A stretch of 64,000 nucleotides of DNA, taken from Gracilibacillus kekensis. Its GTDB lineage: Bacteria; Bacillota; Bacilli; Bacillales; Amphibacillaceae. This document shows positions 9,246 through 19,800 of the stretch, in pieces. Position 1 is the stretch's first letter. Each line of letters opens with the position of its first letter. The stretch covers positions 496,001-560,000 of the forward strand of contig NZ_FRCZ01000001.1 in assembly GCF_900143085.1 (NCBI RefSeq). The letters are read 5' to 3'. The notes beneath the pieces are model-generated. The model ran no database searches. It worked only from the letters and a program-made list of their open reading frames with translations, and was not told the origin of the DNA. The position numbers and the translations under genes are program-made.

Positions 9246-9283
9246 CAAAAAGCCCTGCAGAGATTTCTCTCAACAGGGCTTCC
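9246..9283 (-). terminator. Terminator, near-identical to that after the Rpn gene
   Basis: The stem AGCCCTG/CAGGGCT (9251-9257 with 9274-9280), with a short inner GAGA/TCTC helix, is followed by five Ts on the minus strand. It would end the rare-sugar operon. The block 9239-9302 is almost identical to 22978-23040 beside the Rpn gene, so it appears to have been copied together with the palindromic array. Confidence 0.75.
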
Positions 9284-9348
9284 TGATTACTTCAATTATG
9301 CATTAAGGTAAGATGTCAATATACCATTCGTGTTTGTGTTTTACTATA

Positions 9349-9879
<531 letters not shown>

Positions 9880-10734
9880 TTACACACCCTTATTAGTGAA
9901 GATCGAAATCGCTTTTTTATAATTGTTCCTTAATTCTTCTTTAGCGACAACCGTTAGATCATGATAGAAAATATCTTCATGTTGATTAACATATTTTTTT
10001 ACTGCATCTGCACCCGCTTTTGCAGCATAACTATAATAATTAATTTTACGGACGCCATGATTAATCGTATTTATATATTCCTCTTCGCTCAATCCAGAAC
10101 CTCCATGCATCACAACAGGTCTTTGGATATTATCATGTATTTTACTAAGACGATCGTAATCCAAATTAGGTTTGTTTACATAGATGCCATGAACAGTACC
10201 AAATGCTGCTGCTAATGCATCAATATTTGTTTTTTCAACAAAATCTTTTGCTATATCAGGATCTGTGTACAATTCATCCTCATTGTCTCCGCCGGTATCC
10301 TCCCCACCAATACCAGATGAAGTCATTACCCCTAATTCTGCCTCCACAGACACATTATTCTTGTGCGCATACTCGACTACTTCTTTTACCGTGTTAACAT
10401 TTTCTTCGTATGTTAAAACAGAAGCATCTATCATCACTGAACTAAATCCAATATCAATTGCTTTTTTGACCATCTCTAAATTCGTCCCATGATCTAAATG
10501 CACAGTAACTGGTACACTAGCTTCTTTAGCAAGCCTCACCAATACAGGACCAATCAGTTCGATAGGAATAATTTCATCATGAACCTCTGCATGCGCCAGA
10601 ATTATTGGAGCTTGTAAATCTTCCGCAGCCTCAATTGCTCCCCTGGCTGATTCAAGGGTTGGGCAATTAAACTGCCCAACAGCATAATTCCCCTCATCCG
10701 CCTTTTTTAAATTTTCTTTTAATGTTACTAACAT
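9880..10734 (-). CDS. Class II ketose-bisphosphate/ketose-phosphate aldolase
   Basis: This is a zinc-dependent class II aldolase of the FbaA/GatY family, 284 residues. Asp81-His82 in HLDHG are the catalytic acid and a zinc ligand. Further zinc histidines are in TVHGIYV and MHGGSG, and NYYSYAAK lies in the phosphate-binding region. I chose ATG 10734 because AAAGGAGA lies 7 nt upstream. The gene starts 14 bp after the PfkB kinase stop and precedes the lyxose isomerase. The substrate could be a ketose 1-phosphate or a 1,6-bisphosphate; the neighbours favour cleavage of a pentulose or hexulose 1-phosphate to DHAP plus an aldehyde, which is an inference. Confidence 0.82.
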   Translation of the reverse strand: MLVTLKENLKKADEGNYAVGQFNCPTLESARGAIEAAEDLQAPIILAHAEVHDEIIPIELIGPVLVRLAKEASVPVTVHLDHGTNLEMVKKAIDIGFSSVMIDASVLTYEENVNTVKEVVEYAHKNNVSVEAELGVMTSSGIGGEDTGGDNEDELYTDPDIAKDFVEKTNIDALAAAFGTVHGIYVNKPNLDYDRLSKIHDNIQRPVVMHGGSGLSEEEYINTINHGVRKINYYSYAAKAGADAVKKYVNQHEDIFYHDLTVVAKEELRNNYKKAISIFTNKGV

Positions 10735-10747
10735 ATCGATGTCTCCT

Positions 10748-11764
10748 TTATATCTTGATTTCTTCATGTTTGGGATAACGTTGATACTCCTGCATGAGAC
10801 AGTCAAAGTTTAGAATACCTGAATTAGAATCCTCCTCACATAACGAAGTTGCAGCCGTTATTGTTCCTAATTTCATAGCTTCATAGATACTGAATTTTAA
10901 ATATGCCCCGTATAAAACACCAGCTACATAGGCATCTCCGGCCCCTACTGTTCCTTTAATTTGATCCTTATGAATCTTGACAGAAGGCAGACTATAATAA
11001 TCTTTCCCGTCAAAGCCAAAGCTTCCTTCTGGGGCATGAATAATAACCCAATCCTTTACCCCAAAGGATTTCAAAGATTTAAGTACATCCTTAATATTAG
11101 CAGCCAATAAATCTCCCTTAGAATTACGCAAAGGAATCCCAGCAGTTTTTCCTGCTTCATACTCATTAATCACACAATAATTCGTGTATTTTAAACTGGG
11201 GGGAACAATTTTCTGGTATCTTTCTTGATTCTCACTTACAATATCGATCGATGTTTTGACACCATGATCTTGGGCCTTTTTTAGAAGTAGTGCCATCTTT
11301 GTTCCGTATTGGTCGTCGGTTTGATCCAATCCATCTAAAAGTAACAAATAGGCTACATGTAAAATTTTCGAATTTAGTTTTGTAAAATCGATCGTATGCT
11401 CATTAAACAAAGAGGCATTGCCTTTAAAATGATAAAACGTTCTCGTCTTATCATTTTTATCCTGAATCACATCCGTAAAAGGGGTCGTGTTCTTAAAGTT
11501 AATTTTGCTAACATCAATGTTTTTGTGTTGCTTTAGGTGATTATAAATATACTGGCCTTTTTCATCCTCACCTAAAATACACAATGTCTCAATAGGTAAA
11601 GTTGCGTCTATCTTGGAGAGTGCAAGTGAACAATTTGCTACTGCTCCTCCTAAAGACCGTTTTATATCAGAGATAGTTGTCAGCTCTGTTTTATCTGGGT
11701 ATCTTTCTACTACTTTAATTTCATCCACTGCAATCGTTCCTGCAACCGCAATACCCCCACTCAC
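10748..11764 (-). CDS. PfkB-family carbohydrate kinase
   Basis: The ribokinase/PfkB signature near the C-terminus, GTVGAGDAYVAG, contains the catalytic Asp and anion-hole glycines. An N-terminal glycine pair sits in KRSLGGAVANC. At about 338 residues the length is usual. GTG 11764 is preferred because AGAAGG lies 8 nt before it; a GTG at 11773 overlaps that ribosome site. It lies between the ABC permease and the aldolase genes, so it probably phosphorylates the imported or isomerised sugar in the cytosol. The sugar is not determined by sequence. Confidence 0.85.
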   Translation of the reverse strand: MSGGIAVAGTIAVDEIKVVERYPDKTELTTISDIKRSLGGAVANCSLALSKIDATLPIETLCILGEDEKGQYIYNHLKQHKNIDVSKINFKNTTPFTDVIQDKNDKTRTFYHFKGNASLFNEHTIDFTKLNSKILHVAYLLLLDGLDQTDDQYGTKMALLLKKAQDHGVKTSIDIVSENQERYQKIVPPSLKYTNYCVINEYEAGKTAGIPLRNSKGDLLAANIKDVLKSLKSFGVKDWVIIHAPEGSFGFDGKDYYSLPSVKIHKDQIKGTVGAGDAYVAGVLYGAYLKFSIYEAMKLGTITAATSLCEEDSNSGILNFDCLMQEYQRYPKHEEIKI

Positions 11765-11779
11765 GTGAACCACCTTCTT

Positions 11780-12757
11780 TTAATTTTTCTTTTTAAATAC
11801 GTCAGCATATACTGCTACTAAAATAACGACACCTTTCACGATATATTGCCAAAAGGAACTAACCCCCATTAAGTTCAATCCATTACTTAAAACACCAATA
11901 ATAAGTGCGCCAATCACGGTACCACCAATTTTGCCGCGTCCTCCAGTCATACTTGTTCCCCCAAGTACCACGGCAGCAATAGCATCCAGTTCTGCCATAT
12001 CACCTGCAGTGGGTTGCCCGGAGAACATACGAGCAGATAATACAACACCCGCAACACCAGCCATAAACCCACTAAAAGTGTAAGCAAACAGTTTCACTTT
12101 TTTAATATTTATACCCGAAAATTTTGCAGCTTCACTGTTCCCACCTACCGCATACATATATCTGCCAAGTTTCGTTTTGTTCATGATGATATAGGCAATA
12201 ATTAAAAAGAATAGTAAATATATCACCTGCATTGGAACAGGACCAATATACCCGGAGCCAATAAAGTTAAAAGAATCATCCATCACTCTTACTGGTTTTC
12301 CATCGGTAACAACATACGCTGCACCTCTGGCAATGTTCATCGTAGCTAGAGTAATGATAAACGGCGGAATGATTGTCGTCGCTGATACATAACCGTTAAA
12401 ACTGCCAAATAACATACCTACGAAAATACCTAATGCCACCGCCAACCAAATCGGAAATCCTGCCACAGCAATCAACATCGTTGTTACTACCCCTGTAACA
12501 GCAATAATGGAACCTACGGATAAATCTATACCACCTAAAATAATTACCATTGTCATCGCAATAGCTAGATACATATTTGTTGAGGTTTGTCTAAGCACAT
12601 TCATAATATTATTCGTAGACAAAAAATCTGGATTCATCAAGGAAATAATGATACATAATACAACTAAACCGATTAAAATCCCCCGATTTTCTCTTAAATA
12701 TTGAAGGAAAGCATTGGTTAATTTTATAAAAAAGTTATCATATGTTGTATTTGACAT
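11780..12757 (-). CDS. Ribose-type sugar ABC transporter permease (RbsC-like)
   Basis: This 325-residue inner-membrane permease has eight to ten hydrophobic segments and the BPD_transp_2 signatures of ribose/galactose/xylose importers (GGIDLSVGS, FNGYVSATTIIPPFIITLA, GGTSMTGGRG). ATG 12757 has AGGGGGGA just before it. Its start is one base past the end of the ATPase gene, so translation is probably coupled. It should form the homodimeric channel for the ATPase and the lipoprotein binding protein encoded upstream. Confidence 0.9.
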   Translation of the reverse strand: MSNTTYDNFFIKLTNAFLQYLRENRGILIGLVVLCIIISLMNPDFLSTNNIMNVLRQTSTNMYLAIAMTMVIILGGIDLSVGSIIAVTGVVTTMLIAVAGFPIWLAVALGIFVGMLFGSFNGYVSATTIIPPFIITLATMNIARGAAYVVTDGKPVRVMDDSFNFIGSGYIGPVPMQVIYLLFFLIIAYIIMNKTKLGRYMYAVGGNSEAAKFSGINIKKVKLFAYTFSGFMAGVAGVVLSARMFSGQPTAGDMAELDAIAAVVLGGTSMTGGRGKIGGTVIGALIIGVLSNGLNLMGVSSFWQYIVKGVVILVAVYADVFKKKN

Positions 12758-12758
12758 A

Positions 12759-14252
12759 TTAGTTCCCCCCTGTCGCATAATACATAATGGTTTCCTGATC
12801 CATTGCTTCTTTTTCTAATACTTTTTGTATACTTCCTTTATACATAACGGCTACTCGATCACTCATATTAATAATTTCAGGTAATTCAGAAGAAACCATA
12901 ATAATAGAGACACCTTCTTCTACTAATTGATTCATGATCGTATAAATTTCGGATTTCGCACCAACATCAACACCTCTTGTCGGTTCATCCAAAATTAATA
13001 TATTCGGTTTTGTTGCCAGCCATTTGGAAAACAAGACTTTTTGCTGGTTTCCTCCACTTAAGTTGTTGACAATTTGATCTTTGTTCGGTGTTTTAATGGA
13101 TAGTTCTTTAATGTAATAGTCTGCTTGTTCATCTTCATACCGCTTATTAACTTGGAACATACTCATAAATTGATGCAAAATTTTTATTGTTATATTATAG
13201 TCAACAGGCTTTATCAGAAATAATCCTTCTTCCTTTCGATTTTCAGGTACATAAGCAATTCCATGACTAATCGCATCATTTGGAACATTGATATTGACTT
13301 TTTTACCGTTCACGAATATCTCGCCTTCATCATATTCATCAATACCAAATATACATTTCATTACCTCTGATCTACCAGCACCCACTAAACCAGAAAAACC
13401 TAGTATCTCCCCTTTTTCCAATGAAAAACTAACATCGTTAATGACACCTTTTCTTGTTAAACCTTGCACACTTAAAATAGTTTGACCTGACTTTTTGACG
13501 TATGTTCTTTCATACATTTGATTCATATCTCGTCCTACCATCATACTTATTAACTCATTATTGGTAGTTTCATTTGTGTTAACAGTGTCAATATATTCAC
13601 CATCTCGCATAACTGTAATCCGATCGGTCACTTCAAACAATTCATTCATCCGGTGAGAGATATAAACAATTCCAACATTTTGTTCTTTTAATTGTTTGAT
13701 CGTTTTAAAAAGAAAATCGACTTCTTTATCGGTTAATGAAGATGTCGGTTCATCCATAACAATTATTTCAGAATTAAAAGAAACGGCTTTGATAATTTCA
13801 ATCATTTGTTGTTGCGCTACCGTTAAATCACTAACAAGCATTTTTGCATGTAAACCTAAATCAAAATTATCAATAAATGTTTGTGCTTGTTTTATCATAC
13901 TGTCCATATCAATGAAGCCGCTTTTTTTTAATGGTTCTTTACCAAGAAAGATATTTTCTGCAATTGTTAAGTAAGGAACGAGAACAATTTCCTGATGAAT
14001 AATGCTGACACCATTTTCCTTCGCATCATTAACATCTTTAATATCTACTTTATTTCCACCAATTGTAATAGAGCCTTCATTCAACTGATAGATTCCACCT
14101 AAAACCTTCATCAAGGTAGACTTACCAGCTCCATTCTCTCCTAATAAAGCATGGACTTCCCCTTTTCGTAAAGAAAAGTCAACACCCTTCAATGCATGCA
14201 CACCAGGGAAGCGTTTCGTTATTTTAGACATTTCAAGTAATTGTTCTGACAC
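12759..14252 (-). CDS. Ribose-type sugar ABC transporter ATP-binding protein (RbsA-like, two domains)
   Basis: This is a double ATPase of about 497 residues, typical of RbsA/MglA. The first half has Walker A GENGAGKST and Walker B IIVMDEPTSSL. The second half has the usual degenerate Walker A (GLVGAGRSE), then LSGGNQQKV and ILILDEPTRGVD. GTG 14252 is the likely start, placed after AGAGGT; in-frame TTG codons upstream lack a ribosome site. The gene follows the binding-protein gene across a small hairpin that may lower downstream expression. Confidence 0.9.
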   Translation of the reverse strand: MSEQLLEMSKITKRFPGVHALKGVDFSLRKGEVHALLGENGAGKSTLMKVLGGIYQLNEGSITIGGNKVDIKDVNDAKENGVSIIHQEIVLVPYLTIAENIFLGKEPLKKSGFIDMDSMIKQAQTFIDNFDLGLHAKMLVSDLTVAQQQMIEIIKAVSFNSEIIVMDEPTSSLTDKEVDFLFKTIKQLKEQNVGIVYISHRMNELFEVTDRITVMRDGEYIDTVNTNETTNNELISMMVGRDMNQMYERTYVKKSGQTILSVQGLTRKGVINDVSFSLEKGEILGFSGLVGAGRSEVMKCIFGIDEYDEGEIFVNGKKVNINVPNDAISHGIAYVPENRKEEGLFLIKPVDYNITIKILHQFMSMFQVNKRYEDEQADYYIKELSIKTPNKDQIVNNLSGGNQQKVLFSKWLATKPNILILDEPTRGVDVGAKSEIYTIMNQLVEEGVSIIMVSSELPEIINMSDRVAVMYKGSIQKVLEKEAMDQETIMYYATGGN

Positions 14253-14273
14253 GTTTACACCTCTTTTCAACAA

Positions 14274-14303
14274 AAGGGCTCCACTATGAAAAGTAAAGCC
14301 CTT
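14274..14303 (-). terminator. Attenuating hairpin between binding-protein and ATPase genes
   Basis: AGCCCTT (14297-14303) pairs with AAGGGCT (14274-14280), followed on the minus strand by TTGTTG. The short stem and weak T run suggest partial termination or mRNA protection, which keeps solute-binding protein levels above those of the transporter core. Confidence 0.5.
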
Positions 14304-14322
14304 CTATATATTGTTCCTTCAT

Positions 14323-15342
14323 TTATTGCCAACCATCTGTTCCATATTCCTCAACGTTTTCTTCATTAATTAAAAAGGTATCTACTGGAATTCGTTCAGG
14401 AACTTCTTCACCATTTAACAATTGGTAAGCAGTCTCCACGGATTGTGTAGCTATTGACATTGGTGATTGAGCACCTGATCCAACAAATTGTTCACCCTTC
14501 GCGATTTCAGCCTTAGCATCTGGTGAGCCATCAACGCCATAAATCGCTACATCTGTGACATTATTTGCTTTTGCCGCCGCAAGTGCACCTAAGGCGGACG
14601 GATCATTCCCAGCCATAACTGCATCAATGTCAGGGTTAGTTGTGAAAATGTCCTCAGCAATGCCTAATGCTGTTTCTAAATCACCTTGAGCGTCTTGCTG
14701 AGCTACAATTTCAAAACCTTTTCCATCAATCGCTTCCATAAACCCTTCGATTCGATCATTAATAGAGTTCATTGTTGGACTGTCTAATACTGCAATCTTT
14801 CCACCGTCAGGAAAACGTTCGACTAAGTCTTGACCAGCTACTTTCCCGGCATTTTTATTATCGGAACCGACATATGCAGTAACATATTCAAATGCTTTTA
14901 CTTCTGTATCATAATTAATAATAGGAATACCTGCTTCATCTAATTGCTCTAATGCTGGTCGAATACCTTCCCAGTCGACTGGATTCAAGAAAATAGCGTC
15001 AATATCCTGAGCTATCATGTCTTCAATTTGACTAATTTGCAATGAAACATCCATTGCTGGATTCGTAGTAATTAATTCATCACCATTTGCCTCAATTTCT
15101 TCTCGCATCGTTTCCTCTATTACTTGGAAAAAAGGATTATTTTGTGTCATTGACGTATACCCAAACACATAACCTTCAGAGTCTTCACCTTCGGTATCTT
15201 CTGACTCGGTTCCACCAGCATCCTCACTTTCCACCTCAGAATCTTCACTGGTTGTACTTTCTTCTTCACCACAAGCAACTAAAAACAATGGAATAAGAAC
15301 GACGAACAAAATCCCCAAGAATTTTACATAATTACTTTTCAT
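14323..15342 (-). CDS. Ribose-type sugar ABC transporter substrate-binding lipoprotein
   Basis: The 339-residue product has a lipoprotein signal with lipobox LVAC (Cys24), an acidic Ser/Glu/Asp linker to about residue 57, and then a periplasmic-binding-protein type 1 fold (FGYTSMTQNNPFFQ, AVMAGNDPSALGA, IYGVDGSPDA). It would be anchored outside the membrane and capture a sugar. AAGGAGAGG precedes ATG 15342. It is the first gene of the import operon, behind a cre-like site. The acidic linker fits a halotolerant host. Confidence 0.9.
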   Translation of the reverse strand: MKSNYVKFLGILFVVLIPLFLVACGEEESTTSEDSEVESEDAGGTESEDTEGEDSEGYVFGYTSMTQNNPFFQVIEETMREEIEANGDELITTNPAMDVSLQISQIEDMIAQDIDAIFLNPVDWEGIRPALEQLDEAGIPIINYDTEVKAFEYVTAYVGSDNKNAGKVAGQDLVERFPDGGKIAVLDSPTMNSINDRIEGFMEAIDGKGFEIVAQQDAQGDLETALGIAEDIFTTNPDIDAVMAGNDPSALGALAAAKANNVTDVAIYGVDGSPDAKAEIAKGEQFVGSGAQSPMSIATQSVETAYQLLNGEEVPERIPVDTFLINEENVEEYGTDGWQ

Positions 15343-15399
15343 GTTTGACCTCTCCTTGTTTTTTGTTTTATATCAAACCTTTTAGGTCTAATACCAAAA

Positions 15400-15413
15400 T
15401 GTATACGCTTACT
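15400..15413. promoter_or_regulatory. Candidate cre site upstream of the rare-sugar operon
   Basis: TGTATACGCTTACT differs from the cre consensus TGWAARCGYTWNCW at one position (T for the second A). It lies about 58 bp upstream of the binding-protein start, in the promoter region between it and the DeoR gene. Confidence 0.5.
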
Positions 15414-15440
15414 TTTTATGTGTACGAATAACTATATGTT

Positions 15441-16223
15441 TTATTCGCACAAAATTAGTTCTACATCTTTTTTTTCTATCGTTTTGATCTCATCATAGAA
15501 ATTGTATTTATCTATAAACAATCGATCTACATGATCTAAGGTAGTTATTTTATGTAAGAATTGTTGCCCGAATTTACTACTGTCAACTAGAAAATTTATT
15601 TCATTTGATTTAGTAATAACTTTCTGTTTGATTTGAACTTCAAAATTATTACTATTACTAAAACCATCTTTAATCGTAAAGCCTGATGCAGATAAAAAAG
15701 CTTTGTTAAAATACAGGTTATCTAAAGCAGCTTCTGCTATCGGTCCAACAAGCGATAATGTTGAATCTCTCATGAAACCCCCAATTAAAATTTTTTCGAT
15801 ATTCTTGTCCGTAATATTTGAAACAATATTCATGCCATTTGTTACAACTGTTATATTTTTATCGGTAGGTAAATATTTTATAAAATGTGATGTAGTCGTA
15901 CCTGCATCAACGAAGATAGAATCTCCCTCTTCTATAGAGCTCGCTGCTATACGCCCAATAGCATCTTTTGCATCGGTGTTACGCAATTCCCTTTGTCCAA
16001 AAATGATATCAGTATTTGGTTTATTTTGGACTGAAATATAAATAGCTCCTCCAAAAGTACGTCTGGCCAACCCTAAATTTTCTATTTTTTCTAAATCACG
16101 TCTTATGGTCATACCCGCTACATTTAATACATCACTAAGCTGATTTATTTTCACTTCATGTTTTTCTTTTAAAAACTCTACTATTTTTCTTTGTCTATCA
16201 TTTAATGTGGATGTATCAGCCAT
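15441..16223 (-). CDS. DeoR/GlpR-family transcriptional regulator
   Basis: The 260-residue protein has an N-terminal winged helix-turn-helix (RQRKIVEFLKEK, GMTIRRDLEKIE) and the DeoR effector domain related to sugar-phosphate isomerases (FVDAGTTTSHFI, VTNGMNIV, LIGGFMRDSTLSLVGP). Such proteins usually repress the adjacent sugar operon until a phosphorylated intermediate accumulates. It starts at ATG 16223 after GGAAGG and lies just upstream of the ABC/aldolase operon in the same direction, so it is its probable regulator. Confidence 0.9.
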   Translation of the reverse strand: MADTSTLNDRQRKIVEFLKEKHEVKINQLSDVLNVAGMTIRRDLEKIENLGLARRTFGGAIYISVQNKPNTDIIFGQRELRNTDAKDAIGRIAASSIEEGDSIFVDAGTTTSHFIKYLPTDKNITVVTNGMNIVSNITDKNIEKILIGGFMRDSTLSLVGPIAEAALDNLYFNKAFLSASGFTIKDGFSNSNNFEVQIKQKVITKSNEINFLVDSSKFGQQFLHKITTLDHVDRLFIDKYNFYDEIKTIEKKDVELILCE

Positions 16224-16376
16224 TTCTCTATCCTTCCTTCACTAATATGTTTAAAATGAACTTTTTTATGTTTTTATTAAACAAAATATACATGAATTTT
16301 TGTTAAATGTAAACACTTAATCGTTAATTTTTCACATTTTTATTCCCGCTTATTACGACTATCCTCTCACAATTCC

Positions 16377-16500
16377 CTTCGCGGGATATGTACATGGCTT
16401 GACGGGATAACTACTCCTCTTCACGGGATATGTGCACTTATCCCGTGAAGAGGAGTAGTTATCCCGTCAACAAACAGACTTATCCCGTGAACAAAAAATG
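16377..16500. repeat. Palindromic repeat array, copy 2
   Basis: This copy contains a perfect 32-bp inverted repeat (16399-16430 with 16439-16470) around an 8-nt centre containing GTGCAC. Further diverged units lie outside (CTTCGCGGGATA on the left, CTTATCCCGTGAACA on the right). Each arm holds two units of the TTATCCCGTGAAGAG family. It has no terminator-like tail and no adjacent nuclease gene, unlike copy 3. Confidence 0.88.
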
Positions 16501-16567
16501 TGATCTCAATTACTGGGAGTTTTAAACTTCCCCTACGTTTAGCCAAAATTATCGGCAAGTTAGAATA

Positions 16568-16610
16568 CAATAGGAGAGAATTAAACTAGAAAGTTAATTC
16601 TCTCCTATTG
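16568..16610. repeat. 17-bp perfect inverted repeat
   Basis: CAATAGGAGAGAATTAA (16568-16584) and its exact complement (16594-16610) flank a 9-nt loop. No T run follows on either strand, so it is not a standard terminator. It could be a processing site, a miniature-element end or a protein site. The surrounding 16224-16800 region has no supportable gene. Confidence 0.6.
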
Positions 16611-16800
16611 AATGAAGTTCTCTCATGCTTGTTATATTGACTTCACAGATACCGATACCCATTAAAGAGCAGCTTTTTTTACATAAAATAAACCAAAATT
16701 AGCTAGACAGACATACCAGAAACTTATCTGAGTTTTCAAGTAATGAATTAAATAGTTGCTCATTCAAAAACTCATTAAAGAAAGTGTATCCATTATTATA

Positions 16801-16841
16801 GAAAAAAGCCCCATTGAATATAAGATCAATTCAATGGGGCT
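16801..16841 (-). terminator. Terminator of the large glycosidase gene
   Basis: A 13-bp perfect stem (16807-16819 with 16829-16841) is followed by six Ts on the minus strand. It lies 50 bp past the stop codon. Confidence 0.85.
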
Positions 16842-16891
16842 CTACATTTTTTTAATATTACAATTTTTCTAACACTCACAGTTATAATGTT

Positions 16892-19800
16892 TTAATTCGA
16901 ATTCTTCCTTCTGTTCACAATAAAATAAATGACTATCCCTAAGACTAATAATGCTAGTCCTACAAGCAACCAATTAAACATAGAGGTTGCTGTATCAGGT
17001 AAAGATTCCTCACTTGTGGTTTCTCCTTGATCACTTTCGCTTTCATTAACCTGGTTAGTATTACCTTGATCTTGATTATCCGAACCACTGTTATTATCTT
17101 CATCTGCATTGTCATCAGAATTTTCACCATCGTTCGAACGTTCTTCTTCAGCAAATACGCCGTAAGTAGAAAAGCTATTTGTCGTAAATGATATTACCCC
17201 TTGATCAGCCTTGCTATCACGTATTTCCCACTCGTCTGAATCTTCACCTTGGTAATGCACATCGACTTCTTTTTCCTTAAATTTTTCTTGATCATACTCA
17301 AGTGTTAAAGTAAAGGATTCACTATAGTTGCCAGAAGGATATTCAAAAATGTATTCATAAACATCTCCTGCTATAATGTAGCCTTCATTACTAACATCAT
17401 CTTGATCAACTTTATACACTGTTAAGGTCGTACCTTTTGGTAAATCTTCAGGCATATGAATCGTCGCATTAGAGTTATTTATATTAAATAATTCTCCTGC
17501 AATCACTTCAATAGCCTCACCTAACGTAATCGTTGTCTGGTATACCTTTACATTTATCACTTTTGTATGACTTTGATACTTTATTTGAATTTCCGTTTCG
17601 CCCGTTCCTACGGATAGAACCTCACCTTTATCGGTAACCGTAACAATCTCTTCGTTCTTGGAATGGTATTCTGCCTCTTCAGTAACATCTACAGTATTAC
17701 CATCTTCATATTCAGCTGTAACCTCTAATGTCATTTCCTTTCCTTTCTTTAAAAGTAAGTCCTCTGGCGTAATATGAATGTTTGTGACTTCTTCAGACTC
17801 ATCTGATAATGTTGACTTCGCAATTTCAAATTTATCAAAATGCGGGGCATATTGCACAACATCATTAAATTGATAAGAATTATCGTTATACAGTGTAATC
17901 GTATTTTTGCCAGCCTTTAAAGTTACATCAACAACATGGTTTTTAACTGTGTCCCAAGATAGCGTATTTCTGAAATATACAGTTTGTGGTGATTGCTCGT
18001 TAACGACGATTTGTGCGTATCTTTCCACTAAGTCCGTATTGTATGGATGCAAATAACCATCCGGGTGATCCTCATTATAAATTACTGGGGCAGGCTCATC
18101 ATTAATATAATCAATAGATAGCTTATATGCACCTGCTTCCTCGACTTCCACATCAAAGGAAAGACCATTATTTTTATTTTCTCCGATATTAGATACTACT
18201 TGTTCACCAGAAGTATTCTTATTCTCTATTATTTTTGCTTCACCAAAAACGTCTCCATCCTCAGCTTCTACTATCGTAGAGTTAGAAGATGTTTCTTCTG
18301 GAAGATGTGTTACTTTTAGATAATCAAGTGAAACCTCCTCTTGGCTTGCTAGTATAATAGAATTAGCACCCGCGGTCAGATATATTTTTGAGCCGGAAAC
18401 AGAAGTAATATCTTCAGATGTTTCAATATCCTGTTTTGCGATCTCGTTCCATTCTGTACTAAGTTTAGCTTCAGCTGTAGCATTTTCTGGATAGTTAACA
18501 ATTCGTTTTTGAACACTAATCGATTGTTTGGAATCTGAAGCATAACCTAACTCAAGATCATAGTAGCCATTATCCTCTACTACAACCGTGTATTGGTTTT
18601 CACCACTTCCGGTAATATACCCTGCACTACTATAGTTATCTTTTTCAGACTTTAAAGTAAATCCATCACTGTAGCTTGCTTCTTCTGCTTCAAAAAGATA
18701 TGTTTTGGTTAAATCCTGATCTTTCTCTCCGACATAAGTCAGATCAAATTTATCTAATGAAGCTTCCATGCCACTTTCATAACTGAATTGCAAACTATGT
18801 GTCCCTTCCTCTAAATCTAGGTATACGGTTTCACTTGAGAAAACATCGCTGTCTACCGTAGAATCATAGGTTAATGTTTTGTATTCTTCTCCGTTTAATG
18901 TAAGTAATTGTCTTGCTAATTCACCTTGCGCTCTATTTTTGCCATCCGTAAGTGGTGCTCCATTTCCATAAAATACTTCTAATTTATACTTCCCGTCTTG
19001 TGGTACTGTTACGTCAAGCTTCACATTCTTTTCAGAAGAGTTTAACCCTTGAACATATGCTTGATTGGAAACTGCTCCCCAGCCTTGATTAGCTACACTT
19101 GCTCCATTTAATTGAGCGTCTTCAGCCTCATACTTCTTAGTCCAAATTCTGTTATAGTCTTGAAAATCTGTAGTTGTATCATTAGTAGCTGGTGTCACAA
19201 TCGCGTGATAGCCGTCTAATTCGTTAGCATCACGAATAGTAATATTTAGGTTTCCATCTTGAAGGGGTACATTCCCTTCAAATTCCACCCGTGGTTTTTC
19301 GTGAGTACCTAAGAAACCTGTATACTTTGTGCGATAAAGTTTTACATGAACTGACTGGGCGTCATGAAAGGCAGAGGTGTCTGTAAGGTTTTCCATCGAG
19401 GCGGTTAAAACACCATCTTCTCCACCAAAAATGGTATATGCTTTACCTTTTCCCTCATCTATAGATGTTAATCCATACATACCATCGACCTCTGCATTAT
19501 ATGTCTCTACATCAACGGTCTGTCCCGTCATGTCACCATACCACTTGTATAACCACCAAGCACCATTCGGTCTATTTGCATCTGCAGCTAATTCATTTAA
19601 TGTATTAGCAAAATGCCAATACGCAAGTCCGGCGTTTACTTTACTGTTTTCAATCCTTGATAGCCATTGAATCATACTACCTGCTGCACCTGGATCTTCT
19701 GGGTTCGAATATTCATTAATTACTACTGGACGACTAAAACCATATTCTTCTTCAAGGCTTCTGTAATGGTCAAAATGTGCATCCCAATTACTTAATGAGC

